From Syntrophomonas sp. (lineage in GTDB: Bacteria; Bacillota; Syntrophomonadia; Syntrophomonadales; Syntrophomonadaceae): a stretch of 64,000 nt of DNA. Within the stretch, counting starts at the first letter, position 1. Every line of letters begins with the position of its first letter. The DNA lies in the NCBI GenBank assembly GCA_016841425.1, contig JAENZE010000002.1:1-64000 (forward strand), given 5' to 3'. The translations under genes were made by a program, and so were the position numbers. Positions 44,506 through 51,568 of the stretch are shown here, piece after piece. A model generated the notes under the pieces. The model saw only the letters and a program-made list of their open reading frames with translations. It searched no databases and was not told where the DNA came from.

Positions 44506-44619
44506 ATAAGACATAAACAGAACGAGTCCAAAACGACAACAAATTTGTCCCAAATGGGCTATCAGATTCTTGCGCCCATCAGTAAGTGTTGAAAGAGGTA
44601 TAAAAATACCTCTTTTTTT
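44506..44619 (+). ncRNA. Leader/small RNA unit B, near-identical to 34188-34300
   Basis: The second copy of the 113-nt unit. All three hairpins of unit A are kept: GACAA/TTGTC, ATGGGC/GCCCAT and the terminator GAGGTAT/ATACCTC with its T-run. Differences fall in loops and linkers or preserve pairing. It lies before the M48 protease and the GGDEF fusion gene. Its sequence identity outside the stems (for example AACAGAACGAGTCCAAAACG) is higher than expected for a simple terminator and implies selection on the RNA. Confidence 0.65.
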
Positions 44620-44640
44620 ATCCATATTTTTGGGAAAGAG

Positions 44641-44654
44641 GGTACGCGCGTACC
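44641..44654. promoter_or_regulatory. Perfect 14-bp palindrome GGTACGCGCGTACC
   Basis: A GC-rich two-fold site between leader unit B's terminator and the ribosome site of the M48 gene. No T-run follows. A dimeric protein could bind here, or in RNA it could mask the ribosome site weakly. No function is shown. Confidence 0.4.
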
Positions 44655-44678
44655 AACAAATTGAAAGGGGATTTTTTA

Positions 44679-45563
44679 ATGAAACTTATATTAACTTTTA
44701 TTAATTTCATAGTTGTTTGTTTAACTTATTTGACAATACTCTACGCGTCAGTGGGCGTCCTTTTATCCATTATGGGGTATCCCATTGGGAATAATACATT
44801 AGTCTATGGTCTATTGGTTATTGCGGTAATTGTGTTTATTATAAGTATTGGTTTGCTGAAGATTGGAATTGTCAAAGACCAGTATATTAGAGACAACCGA
44901 TTAATGAGAATAGAGTCTGATGAATTGGATAAGGTTTTAAGCGATATATGCAGCCAACTAAAGATAGATAAACCCACTGTGTATTATGATAATAGCCAGG
45001 AAATAAACGCATCCGTGGTAAGTAAAGACATGTTGATTTTAAATAAGGGGTTTGTTGAATTTGCCACAAAATATGAAATATTCGCTGTAACAGCTCATGA
45101 AGCAGGCCATTTAAAACACGGAGATAGCCGATATTTTGAATACAATTATATTCTAAGAACTATGGCATCTGGAATACTTGGATTCACGGAAGGATTGGTT
45201 TTCGGGAAAACAGAGGAGCAGCGGGATATGCCAGTATTGCTTATGGTATTGCTTTTTCCTTTAATGTTTTATCTACTTATCCTACGGCTTGCTTGGTTTG
45301 TCACAAGCAACCTAACTTTCTTAATAGACAGAATTTCATCTCCATATAAAGAGTACAGAGCAGACCGTTATTGCGTAGAACTCGGATTTGGGGATCATTT
45401 GATTACATTCGCAAATAAACTAATGGAAAAATTTCCGGAAGAACGTAAAGAACGCCGATTTTTTTCCACACATCCTACCTGGAAACAGAGAATCGAAGCG
45501 ATTAGAAAACTGCAGGAAAAGGAGGTCTTAAATTGTGGCAATCTTGCTTGCAACCGGAATTAA
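44679..45563 (+). CDS. M48-family membrane metalloprotease (HtpX-like)
   Basis: ATG 44679 follows GAAAGGGGATT and gives 294 residues; an earlier TTG overlaps the ribosome site. Two N-terminal membrane spans are followed by the M48 catalytic motif TAHEAGHLKHGD (zinc ligands His and His, catalytic Glu), a hydrophobic pair around residues 185-215, and the third ligand region YKEYRADRYCVELG. It ends THPTWKQRIEAIRKLQEK, typical of HtpX. It may process or degrade membrane proteins during channel assembly. It overlaps the next gene by 29 bp. Confidence 0.9.
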   Translation: MKLILTFINFIVVCLTYLTILYASVGVLLSIMGYPIGNNTLVYGLLVIAVIVFIISIGLLKIGIVKDQYIRDNRLMRIESDELDKVLSDICSQLKIDKPTVYYDNSQEINASVVSKDMLILNKGFVEFATKYEIFAVTAHEAGHLKHGDSRYFEYNYILRTMASGILGFTEGLVFGKTEEQRDMPVLLMVLLFPLMFYLLILRLAWFVTSNLTFLIDRISSPYKEYRADRYCVELGFGDHLITFANKLMEKFPEERKERRFFSTHPTWKQRIEAIRKLQEKEVLNCGNLACNRN

Positions 45564-47775
45564 AGAGATAGACCAAGAATTAAATCAATATGAAGGTTTT
45601 TATAACTGCTATAACCGATATGTCGTTATGGATATGGTTGAAACAATAAAACCCAATGTAGTTGTGGTTTCCCCATATCTAAGCGGGGAAGATGATCTTG
45701 TAAGTAGCGTGATCGAGCCATTGAGGAATGAAAATATACGGGTTATTTTTTTACCGGGTAATCCGAAATACAACGATGCCCGGAACTGGATGCGACAGCT
45801 TATTGGTTGGGGAATTTACGATTACGTTTATGATCCCATAAACCCTGAAAAAGTAATAGAAAGAATAGAAAATCCCGGCAAACTTAAAGATTTGCCCCAG
45901 GACATAGTAAATGAATCATCAAAAAATGATGTAGCCAGTTTTATAGATATGCTGCCCGAAGATGAAGATGAAGAAAATTTAGAGAAGGCTTTTCAGAACC
46001 CATTACAAAGATTAAAACCTAAACCCAAAAAGAAGGAAAAGCCCAAAGAATTACCCCAGCAAGCCAGTAACCTTCCAGTGATAGTAAAAGAACCAAAACG
46101 GGTAAAGAGCAAACCGAAGCCTAAAATCAATTTCGGGGGGCTGTTTGTAAAAACCGGATATATTAAAGATGGAGAATTTCATAAATTTAAAGCCGCCACG
46201 CTAGAAGAATTATTAGAAGCCGATACTGATCTGGATGCGGTAGTCGTACCTAAGTCTTGGGATATCAACGATATCAAGAAATATCGTAGAGATAGGCGAA
46301 GCAAAACAGTGATGCTGGTAGTCTTAAAAGGGAATAAAGAACATCTTTCCTGTGGTGCGGATTACTGCATCAAAAAAATAACCCCGCAGATTAAGCGGGA
46401 GATTAGTCTATTGAGTAAAAAGACGAAAAATCTCTGGCGCAGGGTGGATACAGATTCTCTTACCGGGTTGTATTCCCGGGCATTCTTTAATGAATGGCTG
46501 ATCGAGCAGAATTTCCGTAAAATGCCTTACAGTCTGGTTATGTTGGATATAGACCACTTCAAACGAGTGAATGATAATTACGGCCACGATAGTGGGGATG
46601 CCGTTTTAGCAGCTTTTGGTGATTTTCTTAAATCCAATATCCGAACTGTAAAAGGTGCCGATTTAGCCTTTAGGTACGGAGGGGAAGAATTTACCCTGGT
46701 GCTTCCTTACACAACTTCCACTCAAGCCTATATAGTAGTGGATAGGATAAGGGAAGAATGGTCAAAGCGCATAATAACCTTGTCAGATGGCCGGACAATA
46801 ACAACCACATTCTCTGCTGGGGTTGCAGAATGGCAGGAGGGTTGCGATATATGTAAAGAAGCTGATGTTATGCTATATAAAGCCAAGGGAGCCGGAAGAA
46901 ATCAAGTTAAGAGTGAACCGGCAAGGCAACGGGTACTAGTGTTGGGTAAGATACCAGCAGCCGAATTAAAGGAACATGGTTTTGATACCACCTATGATCC
47001 TCAACTGGCAACATCAGTAATATGCGATAAAGACAGCTTAGATTATGCCCCACAAGGACTTCCATTGTATGTTATCGGGACCGGGCAGTTATCGGACTGG
47101 ACAATCAAGAAGCAACGGGAAGATGCTGTAATATGTATGTCGGTAGTCGAGATAGTCGAAAAACTTAAACCAAAAACCAATTTGCAGGTATTACCCGGGG
47201 TAAGAACCAATGAGAAAAGCCATACCATTCCAAAAAACGGCACGTTGTATGTAGTGTGTCCGTCAAGACCGGCAGCAGCCGGGGAAGTAGCTGTAAGACT
47301 GGTAAACTCGATAAATAATTCAGCTTTGGTATGTGCATCATCGGAAAGCACAGCAGCTTTAACAATAGGCATACCAGAGCATCAGCTTATCACATCAGAT
47401 TGGCGAATCTTAAAAGCCGATGCACCGGTTAAGTGGGCAGGGGTGTATGTGTGGCCGATAGACCCATATAAACACATATCGTCACATCACGATACTCAGG
47501 CACTTGTTGATCAGATCAAGGATAAATTCTCTATTGTTGTGGTTGATTGCGGAGCCAGTTTGGATATATGTTCACGCATATCACCCAATGAGGGAGTTCT
47601 CCTGTTATATAAAGAAGGGGACGCATCCGATGTAGCAACCAAGCACTGGCATAAGGTACATGGAGGGCAGAACGTATTAGCGATGTCGCCTAATGAAGTG
47701 CCGACAATAATTGAAGCGGAGAATGGTTTTGTTATCTCATACCAGTGTAACAATGTCATTAGAAGTGTAAGATAA
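45535..47775 (+). CDS. Pseudo-receiver/GGDEF/MinD-like fusion protein
   Basis: GTG 45535 after AAAGGAGG gives 746 residues. Residues 1-125 match pseudo-receiver 1 (PYLSGEDDLV, YVYDPINPEKVIERI). A basic, Pro/Lys-rich linker and a second receiver-like segment (about 200-290) follow. A GGDEF domain then spans about 300-460 with the metal Asp in VMLDIDHFKRVNDNYGHD and an intact RYGGEEF. The inhibitory site reads KGAD instead of RxxD. The C-terminal 280 residues resemble MinD/CpaE/TadZ ATPases (KFSIVVVDCGASLD), but the P-loop position reads CPSRPAAAGE without Lys. It is probably an active diguanylate cyclase tied to a localisation domain. Confidence 0.78.
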   Translation: MAILLATGIKEIDQELNQYEGFYNCYNRYVVMDMVETIKPNVVVVSPYLSGEDDLVSSVIEPLRNENIRVIFLPGNPKYNDARNWMRQLIGWGIYDYVYDPINPEKVIERIENPGKLKDLPQDIVNESSKNDVASFIDMLPEDEDEENLEKAFQNPLQRLKPKPKKKEKPKELPQQASNLPVIVKEPKRVKSKPKPKINFGGLFVKTGYIKDGEFHKFKAATLEELLEADTDLDAVVVPKSWDINDIKKYRRDRRSKTVMLVVLKGNKEHLSCGADYCIKKITPQIKREISLLSKKTKNLWRRVDTDSLTGLYSRAFFNEWLIEQNFRKMPYSLVMLDIDHFKRVNDNYGHDSGDAVLAAFGDFLKSNIRTVKGADLAFRYGGEEFTLVLPYTTSTQAYIVVDRIREEWSKRIITLSDGRTITTTFSAGVAEWQEGCDICKEADVMLYKAKGAGRNQVKSEPARQRVLVLGKIPAAELKEHGFDTTYDPQLATSVICDKDSLDYAPQGLPLYVIGTGQLSDWTIKKQREDAVICMSVVEIVEKLKPKTNLQVLPGVRTNEKSHTIPKNGTLYVVCPSRPAAAGEVAVRLVNSINNSALVCASSESTAALTIGIPEHQLITSDWRILKADAPVKWAGVYVWPIDPYKHISSHHDTQALVDQIKDKFSIVVVDCGASLDICSRISPNEGVLLLYKEGDASDVATKHWHKVHGGQNVLAMSPNEVPTIIEAENGFVISYQCNNVIRSVR

Positions 47776-47793
47776 TAATCAATCATTAAGACT

Positions 47794-47817
47794 TAAATAG
47801 GTATAGGTACCTATTTA
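47794..47817. promoter_or_regulatory. Inverted repeat at the darG promoter
   Basis: TAAATAGGTA and TACCTATTTA form perfect 10-bp arms around TAGG, immediately upstream of TATAAT (47821-47826), so the site covers the -35 region. It is a good candidate operator for autoregulation of the toxin-antitoxin operon. Confidence 0.6.
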
Positions 47818-47864
47818 GGTTATAATTAGGGTAACTTATTGTTACAACCAAAGGGGTGATATAA

Positions 47865-48782
47865 GTGATTACCTATGTATCTGGGAATATTTTTGAGAGT
47901 CCTGCCAGAGTGTTGGTTAATCCTGTTAATACAGTTGGAGTCATGGGTAAAGGTTTGGCCAAAGAATTTAAGACAATATATCCTGAAATGTTCAAAGAAT
48001 ATCAACATTATTGTGAAACGGGCTTACTAGATATTGGTAGATTGTGGATATATAAAACGGATCACAAGTGGATATTGAATTTTCCAACAAAAAAGAACTG
48101 GAGAAGTCCCTCAAAACATGAATATATTGAAGCTGGTCTTAAAAAATTCATCTCCACATATGCACAAAAAGGAATAACTTCAATTTCTTTTCCGCTGCTG
48201 GGGTGTGGGAATGGAGAATTAGATTGGGAAACGGATGTTCATCCTTTGATGAAAAAGTATTTAAACAAGCTACCTATTGACATTTATATTCATTTGTTAA
48301 ATTCGAAAGCAATAAAGGCCGAGCACAAAAACATAGAGGAAATTAAACTATGGCTTAGAAGTGAACCGCAGTCACTAGCGTTTAGTGAAGTTTGGGAAGA
48401 CCTCACTGAATTATTGGATAAACACGAAATGTTTGTAACTCTTGATACAAAAGAAGAGTTCCGTGCTTATATAACCAATTGTACTCTTCATGTTATACAT
48501 GGTAAGGGAATATATAAGATATCTAAGGAAGAATTATGGGGATTATGGCAACATATGCGTAGCATGGGGTATTGCATCAAAAGTAGTATGCCATATGGAT
48601 TGGAAAGATATTCATCTTATATTTTTAGCGTTTTTAGCGAACTACCGTATATTAGTTCAATTTATATTACATCAAATTATAACGAGATTAACAAAGCCCC
48701 ATCGCTAGGTTTGCAGTATAAGGCGCCGATTAATTCCCTGGGTAATCTGTTTACTCCTATTGAAGTGTTTGAGGTTATTTAA
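47865..48782 (+). CDS. darG: DarG-like macrodomain antitoxin
   Basis: GTG 47865 after AAAGGGGTGAT gives 305 residues. Residues 1-150 are a macrodomain: ITYVSGNIFESPARVLVNPV, then TVGVMGKGLAKEFK, NFPTKKNWRSPSKHEYIEAGL and the loop FPLLGCGNGELDWE. DarG macrodomains remove the ADP-ribose that DarT places on thymidine bases in DNA. The C-terminal 150 residues have no recognised fold, but the equivalent part of DarG binds the toxin. It precedes the toxin by 2 bp; in the well-known operons the toxin comes first. Confidence 0.87.
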   Translation: MITYVSGNIFESPARVLVNPVNTVGVMGKGLAKEFKTIYPEMFKEYQHYCETGLLDIGRLWIYKTDHKWILNFPTKKNWRSPSKHEYIEAGLKKFISTYAQKGITSISFPLLGCGNGELDWETDVHPLMKKYLNKLPIDIYIHLLNSKAIKAEHKNIEEIKLWLRSEPQSLAFSEVWEDLTELLDKHEMFVTLDTKEEFRAYITNCTLHVIHGKGIYKISKEELWGLWQHMRSMGYCIKSSMPYGLERYSSYIFSVFSELPYISSIYITSNYNEINKAPSLGLQYKAPINSLGNLFTPIEVFEVI

Positions 48783-48784
48783 TC

Positions 48785-49786
48785 ATGAAAGGTGAGTATA
48801 AAAAGGATAAACAGCAAATCGTAGAGTTTTTAAATAGTCTATATAATGCTGATTGGCTACCTTCATCACAAAAATGGTGGCCAAAATATATTTATCATTT
48901 CTCAAATATTGATAATGCAGTTCAGATATTAGAAGATGGATGTTTATATAGTAGATATTATCTCGCTAATAATCAGAGAATGATTACTGATAATGCCAGC
49001 TCGGAAGTCATAAGTCATACAGATAAACAGTGGCAAAAATATGTGCGATTATATTTTAGGCCAAAAACGCCTACGCAATGTCGTAACGAAGGATTTAGGC
49101 CTGTTAATCAGAGGTATGATAATGCACATTGTCCAGTTCCAGTATTTTTTTTGTTTGATGCAAAAAAGGTGCTTACCAAAGCTAATGTTCAGTATTCTGA
49201 TGGAAATTTAGCATCTAGCAGAACAAGGGTTTACGAAACAGCTGATGATTTGGAACAAATTCCATTCAAAGAGGTTTATCATGACAGTTGGTTTAGTCCA
49301 GAATATCGGGATCGGATTATACATCATCGTCATGCAGAAGTATTAATACCGGAGTGCCTTTCACTCGAAGATTTACGAACTGTGATATGTAGGACTGAAG
49401 CCGAATACGAAACATTACTTGATTTATTATCTGTCCCGGCATTCAATAAATGGTATGAAAAAATTGGTGCTAGCAAAAAGGGTAATTTGTTTTATAGAGA
49501 CTGGCTTTTTATTGAAGAGGTAGATCTGAATGAATCATACGTGAATATAGCATTTAATGATTCGAACTACAATTACGATCCGTTTAATATTATTATCACA
49601 GTTAAGGATAATGAAGTAGACAAGATCTATACTTGGAGAAAAGAGGAATACACAATTCCGGTTAATAAAACATTAAAACTTAAATTACCTTCCAAAATAA
49701 CGAATCCGGCGAACTATCAGTTAAAAATATATTTTGATAAACAGCTAATGTACTCTAATATATATTATACTGATATACCATTCTAG
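48785..49786 (+). CDS. darT: DarT-like DNA ADP-ribosyltransferase toxin with C-terminal extension
   Basis: This 333-residue protein has a DUF4433/DarT core in residues 35-220: IYHFSNIDNAVQILEDG, VRLYFRPKTPTQCRNEG, VPVFFLFDAKKVL and the catalytic-region glutamate in HHRHAEVLIPE. DarT toxins use NAD to modify thymidine in single-stranded DNA and can act as anti-phage abortive systems. The core usually makes up the whole protein of about 210 residues. Here about 110 further residues form a beta-rich domain (YNYDPFNIIITVKDNEVD, LKLKLPSKITNPANYQLK), which is unusual and might bind a target or partner. Confidence 0.87.
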   Translation: MKGEYKKDKQQIVEFLNSLYNADWLPSSQKWWPKYIYHFSNIDNAVQILEDGCLYSRYYLANNQRMITDNASSEVISHTDKQWQKYVRLYFRPKTPTQCRNEGFRPVNQRYDNAHCPVPVFFLFDAKKVLTKANVQYSDGNLASSRTRVYETADDLEQIPFKEVYHDSWFSPEYRDRIIHHRHAEVLIPECLSLEDLRTVICRTEAEYETLLDLLSVPAFNKWYEKIGASKKGNLFYRDWLFIEEVDLNESYVNIAFNDSNYNYDPFNIIITVKDNEVDKIYTWRKEEYTIPVNKTLKLKLPSKITNPANYQLKIYFDKQLMYSNIYYTDIPF

Positions 49787-49832
49787 TTTCTAAAGTAAAT
49801 GCTTTATATCTAAGCACAGGAGGAATATTATT

Positions 49833-50156
49833 GTGTCGGTTGAATATTTCGTGCGAAAGAATACTCAATTAGCAAAGCCTGGCAAAGTAATAGAAGCAGA
49901 GATTTCGGGAACCAAAATCAGGATTTTGCTTACACCATTGCAGGGTATTTCCGAAATAATGAGCATCATGATGGAAGATTATTATACGCTTGTAACCCTA
50001 TTAGATTATCCATTTACCTCATACCCTTTTGATCTACCTTTGGCAGAGTATGTTGGAAGTGATTATATATTAGAGAAATTGTATTCATCTGATCAAAAGT
50101 ATGCCGAAAATGCCGAAAAACTCTGCTATCTATTGAAGAAAAACGCTGTCATTTAA
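49833..50156 (+). CDS. Hypothetical protein downstream of DarTG
   Basis: GTG 49833 after CAGGAGGAATA gives 107 residues. It is a small soluble protein with a beta-rich start (FVRKNTQLAKPGKVIEAEIS) and a helical end. No motif is recognised. It follows darT by 46 bp and precedes a terminator, so it could be a third gene of the toxin-antitoxin transcript. Confidence 0.6.
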   Translation: MSVEYFVRKNTQLAKPGKVIEAEISGTKIRILLTPLQGISEIMSIMMEDYYTLVTLLDYPFTSYPFDLPLAEYVGSDYILEKLYSSDQKYAENAEKLCYLLKKNAVI

Positions 50157-50194
50157 TAATGGCAGGTGGTCGAAAACAGAATTGATAATGTCTT

Positions 50195-50220
50195 GCCCTC
50201 TGTTAAGGAGGGCTTTATTA
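50195..50220 (+). terminator. Terminator of the DarTG transcript
   Basis: GCCCTC pairs with GAGGGC around TGTTAAG, followed by TTTATTATT. The next 255 bp to the SEC-C gene hold no coding sequence and presumably its promoter. Confidence 0.75.
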
Positions 50221-50475
50221 TTGCCTTAATTTATCCAACATTGCAGGGTATGCCTCTTTGAGCCACCCGGATTTTTATCATAATTGTTGTATTATGTAAA
50301 AAATACTATTATATACAAGGAAAACATTTACATTGTGCAGAAGTAATGAGTAAATGTAGTCATTATGTCTATTAGAGGAAGTTGAATAATATCCAATTGA
50401 AAACTAAAATACGTAACGAAGATAAATAGCCTGAAGACGGTATGTCTAGTTACTTCTGGAGGTTAGTAAGCCCTT

Positions 50476-51447
50476 ATGATGAATAACATACTAAGTATCC
50501 CTGTACACAAGGTAATGCAAGAAGATGTCGCCGATAAACTAGAAATAACCATTGAGAAATTTCATGATTTTATGAGTGGCATTCCAGATTCTACGAATGC
50601 TTATTTAAATTATAAACCGCGTGAAGTATGTCTTCGTCGATTACCTCCTGGACTAACGCAATCACAATTGGAGATTGCGTTACAATTATGGGATGTACAT
50701 TCTTTCTTGTGTTCAATGTTATTGACGACTATTTGGAGGACTGATCAGCTTAAAGGGTCAGTGATCAGATCATTACATGAACGAAACTTAATTACCGGAG
50801 CCAGCGCAGCCAGAGCATTGTTCGAGAGTGCGTGTGCCTTCTATATAGAGTCAAATAGCTTAGTTAACGAAATCAAAAAAGCTAAATTGGACGGAGTTTA
50901 TAAGGCCGAAGACGCCACAAAATTACGGATAAGTCTCTCAAATAAAGCTATAAAAATTGCCTTAGGCACACGACAATCGGATATACTTGAGAATCATGAC
51001 AATTATAAACGTACAAATATTCAAACTTTGATAAACAAAGCACTTAAAAGCCTTGATGCACCTGAATACATAAATTGTTATGAGAAGCTTTGTGATGCAG
51101 TTCATCCCAGTTTTGAGTCTTTTTCTGCATTTACTGTAGAATTAGGAAATTGGGAGGAGGGTTCTCAATTGCGTTGGGTTATGAACCGTTATGCGTTGAG
51201 GCCAAAAGAAATTGTAGATACTATTGGATTTGCTACAGCATGGTCTATGGAAAGACTATTAGATGACTTTCAATCGTTTTACGTTACATGTATGGATTTA
51301 TGTCTTTCAGCACGGATTCCTTGGCTTGAATTTGAAAATCAAGTTTCATATTTTGGATTATGTTCACCGCCTGATATATACAGCTTATGCCCATGCGGAT
51401 CAGGTAAGAAATGTAAATTTTGTGCTCATTCATTATCGAGCGAGTGA
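50476..51447 (+). CDS. SEC-C motif protein of unknown function
   Basis: This 323-residue protein follows TTCTGGAGGTTAG. The body is entirely helical (for example LEIALQLWDVHSFLCSMLL, ASAARALFESACAFYIES). The C-terminus carries a SEC-C zinc motif, LCPCGSGKKCKFCAH, as in SecA, which binds zinc and often mediates protein contacts. The helical body resembles abortive-infection-type helical proteins only in general character. It stands alone between the DarTG and Gabija-like operons, so a defence role is plausible but unproven. Confidence 0.65.
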   Translation: MMNNILSIPVHKVMQEDVADKLEITIEKFHDFMSGIPDSTNAYLNYKPREVCLRRLPPGLTQSQLEIALQLWDVHSFLCSMLLTTIWRTDQLKGSVIRSLHERNLITGASAARALFESACAFYIESNSLVNEIKKAKLDGVYKAEDATKLRISLSNKAIKIALGTRQSDILENHDNYKRTNIQTLINKALKSLDAPEYINCYEKLCDAVHPSFESFSAFTVELGNWEEGSQLRWVMNRYALRPKEIVDTIGFATAWSMERLLDDFQSFYVTCMDLCLSARIPWLEFENQVSYFGLCSPPDIYSLCPCGSGKKCKFCAHSLSSE

Positions 51448-51568
51448 AATTATTACAAAGCAAGGGCTCGAATTCACATTATCTATATACCTATTAGAAT
51501 AAGACGCAGTTCGGGCAAGCAGTAATTATAGCAATAATGGGTAGTCTGTTGTTCAGGAGGTACTAATA

